NCBI GenBank assembly: GCA_003105035.1
Contig: PQAL01000025.1
Location: forward strand, 1-49,702
From: Anaerolineales bacterium
Lineage (GTDB): Bacteria; Chloroflexota; Anaerolineae; Anaerolineales; UBA4823
Direction: 5' to 3'
DNA: 49,702 bases
Shown: one piece after another, positions 42,500-49,702 of the stretch
Position numbering within the stretch: the stretch's first letter is position 1
How the letters are laid out: every line of letters begins with the position of its first letter
The notes under the pieces: model-generated
Seen by the model: the letters and a program-made list of their open reading frames with translations, nothing else
Told to the model about the DNA's origin: nothing
The model's database searches: none
Program-made: the position numbers and the translations under genes

Positions 42500-43758
42500 A
42501 TGATTTGAACACTTTCCATAAAATGAAAACGATCGGCTTGTGTGTGTTTATGCTCATGCTGGTATTGAATGGCTGCCGCTACCCGAGCACAGCCATCCCC
42601 ACGATATCCGGGTCAAAGCAGCCTACCGCAACGGCAGAACGTGCAATGATCCCCACATCCACCATCATGCACATTCCCACACCTACCCAGGCAGGAGTGT
42701 CACTGCCTTTGCTCATTCAGGCGATACCAGTGGGGAGCCCCACGCCTGCCCTGGCCAGCACAGTCATCCAGGTACCCACCGCGGCTGCATCCCCAACCCA
42801 GGCAATCACGCCTGCTCCGGCTGCAGATATCACCCTGTTGTTCACCGGGGTGATTGTACCCGCCCGCTGCGTGCAGAGTGCCATTGATGCCCGTGGAGAT
42901 GCCAACTATGTCTATGGGGCTGTGCGCGATATCATCTCGAGTGCCGACCTGGCAGTGGGTACGCTGAACACCACCCTGAGTGACCTGTCCACCCACACCG
43001 GCTGTATCGTGACTTATGTATTGGTCAGCGATGCGCGCAGTGCGGTGGCGGCTGCTTCGGCCGGTTTTGACGTGATGAGTGTGGCAACCAATCACATCAA
43101 GAACTGCTCCGGGGCAAGCTGTGCCGATAGCTACAACCGGGCTTTCTTCGACACGCTTGATAACCTGCGGGCCAACAATATCCAACCGGTTGGGGCGGGG
43201 ATGAATATGGAAGATGCCTTGCAGCCCGTGGTCATGGAAGTTAAAGGCATACGCTTTGGGATCGTCTCCCTTGGCATGGTGGAGCCGATGGCTTTCGCCG
43301 GGGCTGATTCCCCTGGCATCGCTCCGCTGACGGACGAGAACTTGCAAGCTGCCATCGCCAACGTCAAGGGCGAGTCGGACGTGGTCATCGTCATGCCCCA
43401 CTGGGGCCCCGAAGACTCGGCTGACCCAACCAGCTACCAGCGGCATTTTGCCCAGGTGTCGGTGGATGCCGGGGCAGACGTGGTGGTGGGTAACCACACC
43501 CATGTCGTCCAGGCTATCCAGCAGATCAACGGTGTCGATGTATTTTATGGTCTGGGTAACTTCATCTTCGACCAAACCTGGGATCTGGCTCACCAGCAGG
43601 GGGTGATCCTGTTGCTGCATTTTTCCGGCATGCAGTATACGGGGTACGAGATCATCCCTACTCACGTGGATGGGGACGGAACCGTGCATATCGCTGGTCC
43701 GGATGAGGCAACTTCCATTATCGAACGTATCGAAGCCGCAAGTGCGCTCTTAAAGTAG
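42496..43758 (+). CDS. CapA/PgsA-like lipoprotein with altered metal site
   Basis: 420-aa exported lipoprotein (signal peptide ending LNGC) with a Thr/Pro spacer and a CapA-type metallophosphatase fold from about 112. C-terminal family motifs PHWGPE, VVGNHTHVVQ and YGLGNFIFDQ are clear. However, the usual first motif GDxMLxR reads GVIVPAR, the NLE segment reads GTLNTTLS, and the NNHxxD segment reads TNHIKNC. Ligands on the N-terminal side thus seem lost. GTG 42496 overlaps the queG stop (GTGA), suggesting coupling; ATG 42523 is an alternative. Probable polymer-binding or degenerate member of the family. Confidence 0.8.
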   Translation: MNDLNTFHKMKTIGLCVFMLMLVLNGCRYPSTAIPTISGSKQPTATAERAMIPTSTIMHIPTPTQAGVSLPLLIQAIPVGSPTPALASTVIQVPTAAASPTQAITPAPAADITLLFTGVIVPARCVQSAIDARGDANYVYGAVRDIISSADLAVGTLNTTLSDLSTHTGCIVTYVLVSDARSAVAAASAGFDVMSVATNHIKNCSGASCADSYNRAFFDTLDNLRANNIQPVGAGMNMEDALQPVVMEVKGIRFGIVSLGMVEPMAFAGADSPGIAPLTDENLQAAIANVKGESDVVIVMPHWGPEDSADPTSYQRHFAQVSVDAGADVVVGNHTHVVQAIQQINGVDVFYGLGNFIFDQTWDLAHQQGVILLLHFSGMQYTGYEIIPTHVDGDGTVHIAGPDEATSIIERIEAASALLK

Positions 43759-43841
43759 CACCTGACCTGTCAGAGGAAACCAGGGCAAGGATCAGGCTGG
43801 AGTGCGGTATACTCATTGGACGAAAGTGGGAGGAGAGGACC

Positions 43842-45293
43842 ATGCCAGACAACGATAAGCTCACCAGCATCATCATCTTCGGAGCCTCGGGCGATCTTAC
43901 CTGGCGCAAGCTGGTGCCCGCCTTGTATAACAATTACATCAAAGGCCGCATGGTGAAATGTGACAGGATCATCGGTTTCGCCCGCCGCCCTTTCACCGAT
44001 GAATCCTTCAGTGAACGTTTGCTTGAAGGGGTAAAGACCTTCAGTCCCGAGAGCTTTGATTCACAGCGCTGGGGCGAGTTTTCCACGAAGCTGATCTACT
44101 TCCAGGGCAACCTCGACGCCCCTGATGATTTCAACCGTTTGGGTTCGTTCCTCTCCGAACAGGAGGGCAAACCAGCCAACCGCCTGTATTACCTGGCGAC
44201 CGCCCCTGAGCACTATATCCCGGTGGTCAACTGCCTGGGCCGTGCCCACCTGGCAGACCAGAGCGAGGGCTGGCGCAGGATCATTGTCGAAAAGCCGTTC
44301 GGAAATGATCTCAGCTCGGCTCGTGAGCTGAACAAGATTCTGCATTCCGTATTTGATGAAAGCCAGATCTACCGTATCGACCATTACCTGGGCAAGGAAA
44401 CCGCCCAGAATATCCTGTTTTTCCGCTTCGCCAACACCATCTTCGAGCCGATCTGGAACCGGCGCTATGTGGACAACATCCAGATCACGGTATCGGAGAC
44501 CGTGGATATCGAGCATCGGGCCGATTATTACGACAGCGTGGGCGTGTTACGTGATATGTTTCAGAATCACCTGCTCCAGCTGCTCTCATTGGTAGCCATG
44601 GAGCCCCCCGCCTCCTTTGAGGCTGATGCGGTGCGCAATGAGACCTTCAAGCTGCTCTCCTCCATTCGCCCGGTAGCGCTGACGGATACCGTGCGGGCCC
44701 AATACGAGGGTTACCGCCAGACTGAAGGGGTGGCAACTGATTCACAGACGCCCACCTATGCCGCGGTAAAACTGTACATCGATAACTGGCGCTGGAAGGG
44801 TGTGCCCTTCTATCTGCGCTCAGGCAAAAGCCTGGCACAGAAAACTTCCCAGGTCATTGTGGAATTTCAGCGCCCACCCCATTTGATGTTCCACCTGCCG
44901 GACGAGTACCAGTTTATCCCCAACATCCTGGCGCTGTGCATCCAACCAGACGAGGGCATCCACCTGATGTTTGAGGCCAAAGTACCGGATTCTGACCAGG
45001 ACATGCGCAGCGTGGACATGGAATTCCACTATCGTGATTCTTTCGACTGTGTGCTGCCCGATGCATATGAGCGATTGCTTATGGAGGCCTTGCGTGGCGA
45101 TGCTTCGCTCTTCACCCGCTCGGATGGGATTGAGGCCGCCTGGAAGCTGATCGATTCGATTACCCAAGGGTGGGAGGCCAGTAACATTCCTGAGCTGTCC
45201 CTTTATCGGCGGGGAAGCTGGGGTCCATCGGAGGCCGCTGCGCTGCTCGCCAGAGATAGCCGTTCGTGGCGCCTGGGCTGTGTGAGCGATTGA
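43842..45293 (+). CDS. zwf: Glucose-6-phosphate dehydrogenase
   Basis: Oxidises glucose-6-phosphate, the entry of the oxidative pentose phosphate pathway; 483 aa, typical length. The nucleotide motif GASGDLTWRKL lies near the N-terminus, IVEKPFGNDL after it, and the active-site signature RIDHYLGKE (His of DHYLGK) in the middle; SLYRRGSWGPSEAAAL ends the protein. GGAGGAGAGG lies before ATG 43842. No 6-phosphogluconate dehydrogenase or lactonase gene is beside it. Confidence 0.97.
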   Translation: MPDNDKLTSIIIFGASGDLTWRKLVPALYNNYIKGRMVKCDRIIGFARRPFTDESFSERLLEGVKTFSPESFDSQRWGEFSTKLIYFQGNLDAPDDFNRLGSFLSEQEGKPANRLYYLATAPEHYIPVVNCLGRAHLADQSEGWRRIIVEKPFGNDLSSARELNKILHSVFDESQIYRIDHYLGKETAQNILFFRFANTIFEPIWNRRYVDNIQITVSETVDIEHRADYYDSVGVLRDMFQNHLLQLLSLVAMEPPASFEADAVRNETFKLLSSIRPVALTDTVRAQYEGYRQTEGVATDSQTPTYAAVKLYIDNWRWKGVPFYLRSGKSLAQKTSQVIVEFQRPPHLMFHLPDEYQFIPNILALCIQPDEGIHLMFEAKVPDSDQDMRSVDMEFHYRDSFDCVLPDAYERLLMEALRGDASLFTRSDGIEAAWKLIDSITQGWEASNIPELSLYRRGSWGPSEAAALLARDSRSWRLGCVSD

Positions 45294-45494
45294 CCTTCGG
45301 TATATTTGTTGCAAGGGGACGTTTAGGGCTTATACTTTACGTACTACACTTGGTAGTCCCCGAAGCAATCTCCTACTGACAAGACTCGATATATAGCAAT
45401 TTTTATGATCTACCGTAAATGACCTATGACACCAACAGTAGATTATCATCCTGCTGCAATTGACCTAACCCAATCCGTCTGATACACTCTAGCT
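45294..45494 (+). promoter_or_regulatory. Intergenic region with dnaX promoter
   Basis: TTGACC (45460-45465), 17-base spacer and TACACT (45483-45488), then ATG 6 bases later: a good promoter that implies a leaderless dnaX message. Upstream, TTGCAA (45309-45314), 16 bases and TATACT (45331-45336) form a second possible promoter. GGGGAC/GTCCCC can pair across 45315-45360, and CGAAGCAATCTCC at 45361 resembles a repeat found again near 47561. Confidence 0.5.
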
Positions 45495-47120
45495 ATGTCG
45501 CAATCCCTTTACCGAAAATGGCGCCCGTTGCACTGGGACCAGGTTATCGGCCAGGAACATGTGGTGCAAACCCTGCACAACGCCGTCACTGCCCAGCGCG
45601 TGGCGCATGCCTACCTGTTTGCCGGGCCGCGTGGCACCGGTAAGACGACCACTGCACGCATCCTGGCCAAGGCAGTCAACTGCCTTGACAAAGACCTTGC
45701 GAAACGTCCGTGCAATCAGTGCGAGCACTGCCAGGCTGTCAACCAGGGGCGCTTCCTTGACCTGATCGAGATCGACGCGGCATCCAATACCAGCGTGGAT
45801 GACGTGCGCGACCTGCGCGATCGCATCAATTTTTCTCCCAATCAGGGCCACTACAAGGTCTATATCATCGATGAAGTCCACATGTTATCTACGGCGGCCT
45901 TCAATGCCCTGCTGAAGACCCTGGAGGAGCCCCCTCCACATGCCATCTTTATCCTGGCGACGACCGAGGTACACAAGATCCCCGCTACGGTGCTTTCACG
46001 CTGCCAGCGACACGAATTTCGCCGCATCCCCGTCAAGGAGATTGTCGAGAACCTTTCCCGGCTGGCAGAAGAAGAGAAGATCTCTGCTGAGCCGGAAGCC
46101 CTCAGCCTGGTTGCCCGCCAGGCTACCGGCTCAATGCGTGATGCTATCTCGCTGCTCGACCAGCTGTCATCAGCGGGTGATAATATCACCTTGCAGCTGG
46201 CCCAGGATGTGCTGGGAACAGCTACCAGCCAGGCGGTGCTTGAAGTCATTGAAGCGATGCTCAAACGCCAGTCCGCGCAGGGGCTCGAAGCCATCCACCG
46301 CAGCCTGGATGCAGGGTCTGACCCGCGCCAGTTTGCCCGGCAGATTGTGGAATACCTGCGTGGTTTACTGCTGGTGGCCCTGGGGAATGCCACCCAGGTG
46401 GACGCCACCACCGAAGTCCGCTCGCAGATGGCACGCCATGCCCAGGCACTTACCGTCAGTGAGCTACTTCGGGTGATTCAAGCCTTCAACCAGGCCGCTA
46501 CCGAAACCCGGGGCAGCTGGCAGCCTGCCTTGCCTCTCGAGATTGCCTTTATCGAGGCGATTTCCACAGGCGGCGAAACCAGTGAAAACAAGCCAGCCCA
46601 GACAACACCTTCTCCACCAACATCGACGCTGGGTCCACCTGCCAGCAAGCCTGGCAGCCTGCCTAATGGCATGCCTGGTGGCTCGCCTATTGGTAAGCCC
46701 ACCGGCCTGCCCGGTGCCCCGAAGGAAACTCGTTCTGATGCGCTTGCCGTGAGTGAAATCGACCCCGAGGATGCCATCACCAGCCAGCGTCTCGACCAGA
46801 GCTGGAACCTGGTCTTGGCGCAGCTGAAACGACAGAATCCCAGCTTGAATGCGCTGGTGAATTCGGTCAAGACCCGCTCGCTAAAAGGCAATAGCCTCAC
46901 CCTGGGGATGAGTGGCGACGTGCTCAAAATGCGCCTGGAAGACCCAGCCAACATTGATCTGTTGGAGAAGGTGCTTAAGCAGGTCATGGGAAGTGATATT
47001 TATGTGAAAGTGATCTTAACCTCCGCAACCCGTAGCACACCTCCCACTGAAGTGGATAGCGACGGGATGGTGGCCTCCGCCTTACGCGACCTGGGCGGTG
47101 AGATCGTGGATATTCAATAA
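45495..47120 (+). CDS. dnaX: DNA polymerase III subunit gamma/tau
   Basis: Clamp-loader ATPase of the replisome, 541 aa. Walker A GPRGTGKT (44-51), zinc cysteines C63, C73, C76 and C79 (CNQCEHC), DEVHMLS box and the sensor region ATTEVHKIPATVLSRCQ. A Pro/Gly-rich linker (about 370-420) joins the ATPase and collar to a C-terminal domain. No A-rich slippery site typical of programmed frameshifting was seen, so only the long form is expected. No ribosome site precedes the ATG, which follows the promoter -10 by 6 bases. Confidence 0.97.
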   Translation: MSQSLYRKWRPLHWDQVIGQEHVVQTLHNAVTAQRVAHAYLFAGPRGTGKTTTARILAKAVNCLDKDLAKRPCNQCEHCQAVNQGRFLDLIEIDAASNTSVDDVRDLRDRINFSPNQGHYKVYIIDEVHMLSTAAFNALLKTLEEPPPHAIFILATTEVHKIPATVLSRCQRHEFRRIPVKEIVENLSRLAEEEKISAEPEALSLVARQATGSMRDAISLLDQLSSAGDNITLQLAQDVLGTATSQAVLEVIEAMLKRQSAQGLEAIHRSLDAGSDPRQFARQIVEYLRGLLLVALGNATQVDATTEVRSQMARHAQALTVSELLRVIQAFNQAATETRGSWQPALPLEIAFIEAISTGGETSENKPAQTTPSPPTSTLGPPASKPGSLPNGMPGGSPIGKPTGLPGAPKETRSDALAVSEIDPEDAITSQRLDQSWNLVLAQLKRQNPSLNALVNSVKTRSLKGNSLTLGMSGDVLKMRLEDPANIDLLEKVLKQVMGSDIYVKVILTSATRSTPPTEVDSDGMVASALRDLGGEIVDIQ

Positions 47121-47135
47121 TGTCAGGAGTGACGT

Positions 47136-47465
47136 ATGCCGAAGTATCGACCTAGTTTTCAACAAAAAGGTGGGCAGATGGGCATGATGCAGCAGCTACA
47201 AAAGCTGCAGGAGCAGCTCGCCCAGGCTCAGGAACAGCTGGCTCTTGAGACGGTCAATTACTCTGCCGGAGGTGGTGCGATTAAGGTAACCATGACCGGT
47301 GATCAGAAATGCCAGGCAGTGGAGATTGACCCGGAGCTGCTCAAGGATGCCGATGTGGAGATGCTGCAAGATCTTGTGCTGACCGCCGTCAACGGGGCGC
47401 TGGACGCCTCGCGGGCTCTGGCTTCAGAGCGCTTAGGCCCCCTGACGGGAGGCCTGCCGTTCTAG
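47136..47465 (+). CDS. YbaB/EbfC nucleoid-associated protein
   Basis: 109-aa DNA-binding protein of the YbaB/EbfC family, a dimer with a tweezer-like shape. The N-terminal Gln/Met-rich helix (MMQQLQKLQEQLAQAQEQL) is followed by the beta segment AGGGAIKVTMTGDQKCQAVEID and the C-terminal helix with AVNGALDASRAL. It lies 15 bp after dnaX with AGGAG upstream, the usual dnaX-ybaB-recR order. Confidence 0.93.
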   Translation: MPKYRPSFQQKGGQMGMMQQLQKLQEQLAQAQEQLALETVNYSAGGGAIKVTMTGDQKCQAVEIDPELLKDADVEMLQDLVLTAVNGALDASRALASERLGPLTGGLPF

Positions 47466-47743
47466 GCTTTACATCCATTGCCATTTACGTACTTCCACTG
47501 AAATGTGAGAGCAATCCGCCGAAATCTTCTCGATCACTGTTGTTGCGCGACGCCTTTTGTCGAAGCAATCTTCCTTTTCCAACTCTGCTCAATTGACTTC
47601 CTGGTCACAGCCGACCAATTTCCGGGGTTGGAGATTGCTTCCCACTCGCTACGCTTGAGGCTTAGGTCATCCAAGCCCCGTCCTCTCCGCAGTGGCAATA
47701 AGTGAGTTTCTGTCGACCAGTTGTTCTTGAGAAAGGTTGATCC
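47466..47743. repeat. Repeat-bearing spacer between ybaB and recR
   Basis: 278 bp where these genes are normally almost touching. CGAAGCAATCTT (47561-47572) and its inverse GAGATTGCTTC (47631-47641) form a 10-bp inverted pair, and CGAAGCAATCTCC recurs at 45361. Looks like an inserted repeat. No gene is supported. Confidence 0.55.
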
Positions 47744-48349
47744 ATGCTCCTGCCTGCACCCATTCAAAAATTGATTGATGCTTTTTCAAGGCTGCCGGGG
47801 ATTGGCCCGAAGACGGCCAGCCGCCTGACTTTTTATCTGCTGAATGCCCCGGATGACATCGCGGAGGATTTGTCAGCGGCATTGCGCGGCTTGAAAACCG
47901 ACACGGTGGATTGCCCGATCTGTTTCAATGTGACCAGTGCCGGGCGGACAGAGTGCGAAATTTGCGCCAGCCCCGAGCGCGACCCGGCGATTGTGTGCGT
48001 GGTAGAAGAACCACTGGATGTGCTGGCCATGGAGCGCACGGAAGGCTTCACCGGCCGGTACCATGTGTTGCGGGGCGTGCTTTCCCCGATCGAGGGGGTG
48101 GGACCCGAAGACCTGACCATGCGGGAATTATTCGAGCGCCTGAAATCTGGTGAGATAAAAGAGCTAATCCTGGCTACCAACCCGAGCATGGAGGGCGATG
48201 CCACGGCCATGTATATCCAGCAGCAAATCAGGCTGCCGGGCGTGAAGGTCACCCGCCTGGCACGGGGGCTGCCGATTGGGGGAGATCTGGAATATGCCGA
48301 CCAGACCACCCTGTTGCGTGCCCTGCTGGGTCGCCAGGAGATGGGGTGA
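47744..48349 (+). CDS. recR: Recombination protein RecR
   Basis: Recombination mediator that works with RecO/RecF to load RecA; 201 aa, typical. N-terminal helix-hairpin-helix LPGIGPKTASRL, four-Cys zinc finger CPICFNVTSAGRTECEIC, and the Toprim domain VVEEPLDVLAMERT through LATNPSMEGDATAMY. AAAGG precedes ATG 47744. A spacer with repeats separates it from ybaB. Confidence 0.97.
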   Translation: MLLPAPIQKLIDAFSRLPGIGPKTASRLTFYLLNAPDDIAEDLSAALRGLKTDTVDCPICFNVTSAGRTECEICASPERDPAIVCVVEEPLDVLAMERTEGFTGRYHVLRGVLSPIEGVGPEDLTMRELFERLKSGEIKELILATNPSMEGDATAMYIQQQIRLPGVKVTRLARGLPIGGDLEYADQTTLLRALLGRQEMG

Positions 48350-48543
48350 AGGCTTAAAACCGCAAACGAACACAGATAAACGCAGATAGTCGTTGAATAC
48401 AGATTCACATAGATAAGCACGGATACAAATAAGCTATAGCCAGCATCGCCAGGTCTGGCTTCTGTTTTATTATCCCGCTTATCCTGGCTGTTTTTTGGTG
48501 AAGGCGGGCATTTCAGCAATCTTTGCTAGCACGACAAGAACCA
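48350..48543. other. Intergenic region with degenerate short repeats and weak terminator
   Basis: Words like ACACAGATAAACGCAGAT and ATTCACATAGAT recur in degenerate form around 48370-48425, similar to the sequence near 19960. A short stem AGCCAG/CTGGCT (48438-48460) followed by TTCTGTTTTATT could terminate recR. Confidence 0.45.
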
Positions 48544-49100
48544 ATGAATAAGGACACATCGAAATTTAGAAATAAGTATAGGATACCATCCACCCGGTTG
48601 AAGGGGTGGGATTACCGATTTCCCGGGTATTATTTTGTTACGATTTGCACACGGGAACGGATTCCATGGTTTGGAGAGATAATACTGCTGAGATAGACCT
48701 TTCAGAGGTAGGCGAGGTTGCTGATCAATATTTACAACGTATTCCTGAAATCCATCCTAATGTTAGTCTGGATGCCTGGATAGTGATGCCGAATCATATA
48801 CACGCGACAATTGTTATCAATGATGCGCCGGTAGGTGTTGTAGAGACGTCCCACTGGGACGTCTCTACAACGGGCGATCATCTCATATCTGGCAGCCTCG
48901 GTGCGATCATCAATCATTATAAAGCCGCCTGCACGAGACGCATCAGAGATCTGGGCTACGGTGTTTTTGCCTGGCAGCCACGCTTTTATGATCATATTAT
49001 TCGAAATCAAAGATCGCACGATAGGATTCGTCAATATATTTGGCAGAATCCCACTAGATGGTCCGATGATGAAAATTATATAGAGACCACGCAGGGATGA
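48544..49100 (+). pseudogene. RAYT-type (Y1/IS200-like) transposase, frameshifted
   Basis: The N-terminal part reads from ATG 48544 as RLKGWDYRFPGYYFVTICTRERIPWFGEI (motif here given as GWDYRFPGYYFVTICT and PWFGEI), typical of REP-associated tyrosine transposases, but the frame then ends in TAG at 48694. The remainder continues in another frame from about 48681: LSEVGEVADQYL, the HUH-like MPNHIHATIVI with its His pair, and the catalytic-Tyr region QPRFYDHIIRN. Joining the two restores the family, so a single-base deletion near 48677-48684 explains the break. No slippery site supports programmed frameshifting. It stands alone upstream of the rRNA operon. Confidence 0.8.
48837..48871. repeat. 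REP-like 35-bp palindrome inside the RAYT gene
   Basis: Two 17-base arms (GTTGTAGAGACGTCCCA and its complement) around one unpaired base. This is the GTAGAGAC..GTCTCTAC type of palindrome that RAYT enzymes are associated with. It is in frame and would encode VVETSHWDVSTTG after the HxH motif. Confidence 0.8.
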
Positions 49101-49257
49101 TAACAGTAGACCTGGAAGCTTACTGAAGAGAAAAAGTTTATAACAACGTCTCTTTGTTTATATATCGACGGTAAGAAGAAAAAGAAATCGTAATCACTAA
49201 AAAGGGTATTGTGGCTATAATTGCTAAATTGTCTTACAATTTGCTTCGTGTTTACCC

Positions 49258-49285
49258 TTGACAAAATGAATTTAAAGTATAGAAT
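49258..49285 (+). promoter_or_regulatory. rRNA operon promoter P1
   Basis: TTGACA (49258-49263), 16-base AT-rich spacer and TAGAAT (49280-49285). AT-rich sequence upstream fits an UP element. Confidence 0.75.
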
Positions 49286-49357
49286 CAAAGTTCGCTGTTG
49301 AATACTTTGTTCTCGCCTCAATTAGGCAGAACACTAACAACCGAGCAAAAGAGCAAA

Positions 49358-49442
49358 GACGCACAAGCGTCAGAGACTAAAGTGTATACACTTCACAGTC
49401 TGGCGTGCCGATGTTAAACCTAACATCGGCAATTTAGTCTCT
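49358..49442 (+). ncRNA. Structured rRNA leader with alternative pairings
   Basis: Hairpins GACGC/GCGTC (49358-49371), AGACT..AGTCT enclosing palindrome AAGTGTATACACTT (49374-49401), and the perfect 10-bp GCCGATGTTA/TAACATCGGC (49407-49430). AGAGACTAAA (49372-49381) can instead pair with TTTAGTCTCT (49433-49442), which excludes the second hairpin. Confidence 0.6.
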
Positions 49443-49450
49443 AAACAGCC

Positions 49451-49479
49451 TTGACAGGCTCTGGGGGCAGTGATAAAAT
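49451..49479 (+). promoter_or_regulatory. rRNA operon promoter P2
   Basis: TTGACA (49451-49456), ideal 17-base spacer and TAAAAT (49474-49479), about 110 bases before the 16S start. Confidence 0.8.
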
Positions 49480-49588
49480 CCTGCCCGCTCGATTGAAGGA
49501 ACCTTAACAACTGAAGAGTGATAGGAAATCAGCCAGTCGTTATAACGACAAAAACGCAGACTTTACGCATCGAAAGATGCATAATTTT

Positions 49589-49702
49589 TTTGCGGAGAGT
49601 TTGATCCTGGCTCAGGATAAACGCTGGCGGCGTGCCTAATACATGCAAGTCGAACGAGGAGTCTTTGTAGCAATACGGGGACTTCCTAGTGGCGAATGGG
49701 TG
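49589..49702 (+). rRNA. 16S ribosomal RNA, 5' part
   Basis: AGAGTTTGATCCTGGCTCAG (the 27F site) at 49596, followed by AACGCTGGCGGCGTGCCTAA and the usual ATGCAAGTCGAACGA. The start is set at 49589 by position relative to that site. The window ends after about 114 bases. Two good promoters and a structured leader stand upstream. Confidence 0.98.

Noticed and set aside
42700-43689. 329-codon minus-strand frame
   Set aside because: Antisense to the CapA-like gene; His- and Gly-rich composition is a codon-shadow effect.
45309-45405. Small RNA gene upstream of dnaX
   Set aside because: A promoter-like pair exists but no clear terminator or conserved fold; kept only as a note in the intergenic entry.
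45495-47120. Programmed frameshift in dnaX
   Set aside because: No A-run slippery heptamer or matching short product was found; the gene reads through in one frame.

Overview
The window looks like a chromosomal segment of a Chloroflexota bacterium, most likely class Anaerolineae. This is an inference from gene content: threonine/proline-rich surface proteins, NBR1-Ig-type lipoproteins, several M42 aminopeptidases and a PyrK/PyrD-like pair in a GC-moderate, mostly co-oriented genome. Only about 114 bases of 16S rRNA are present, too few to fix the taxonomy. It reads as ordinary chromosome: no prophage, integrative element, CRISPR array or defence island is visible. The only mobile-element trace is a broken RAYT-type transposase gene just upstream of the rRNA operon.

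Layout. 1-6.4 kb: class II aldolase, SCP2 protein, two MFS transporters, a PIG-L deacetylase with a stop codon near its native start, a phosphotransferase-fold kinase and a small hypothetical protein. 6.4-9.3 kb: a small secreted Cys-containing peptide beside a NarL/LuxR-type two-component system. 9.5-12.9 kb: lysS, greA and a C45-like acyltransferase/peptidase. 13.2-19.8 kb: a Thr/Pro-rich membrane protein, three tandem M42 aminopeptidases, an orphan solute-binding lipoprotein and a LysM/M23 cell-wall hydrolase. 20-24.4 kb: a RecB-type nuclease and hutI on the minus strand, tRNA-Val(GAC), then guaB and a 3-methyladenine glycosylase. 24.5-29.4 kb: etfB-etfA-acyl-CoA dehydrogenase-fabI-bactofilin, a compact lipid/electron-transfer operon. 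29.5-33.4 kb (minus): gamma-glutamyltransferase, selD and an SPFH protein. 33.5-36 kb: PyrK-like, PyrD-like and metallo-beta-lactamase-fold genes. 36-45.3 kb: C39 protease-like TPR protein, miaB, two NBR1-Ig lipoproteins, queG, a CapA-like lipoprotein and zwf. 45.5-48.4 kb: dnaX-ybaB-recR. 48.5-49.7 kb: transposase remnant, two rRNA promoters with a structured leader, and the 5' end of 16S rRNA.

The best-supported unusual observation is that selD is longer than its apparent reading frame. An in-frame TGA at codon 25 sits exactly at the catalytic Cys/Sec position and is followed by a hairpin at a bacterial-SECIS distance, so SelD is probably itself a selenoprotein and the cell probably makes selenocysteine. 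Other points of interest are a nonsense codon in the PIG-L gene, a dihydroorotate-dehydrogenase-like protein that lacks the usual catalytic residues beside its own PyrK-like partner, a frameshifted RAYT gene carrying a 35-bp REP-like palindrome, probable leaderless promoters at dnaX, miaB and the glycosylase gene, and alternative RNA folds in the rRNA leader.

All calls come from reading the sequence and remembered family motifs. No database or folding program was run.
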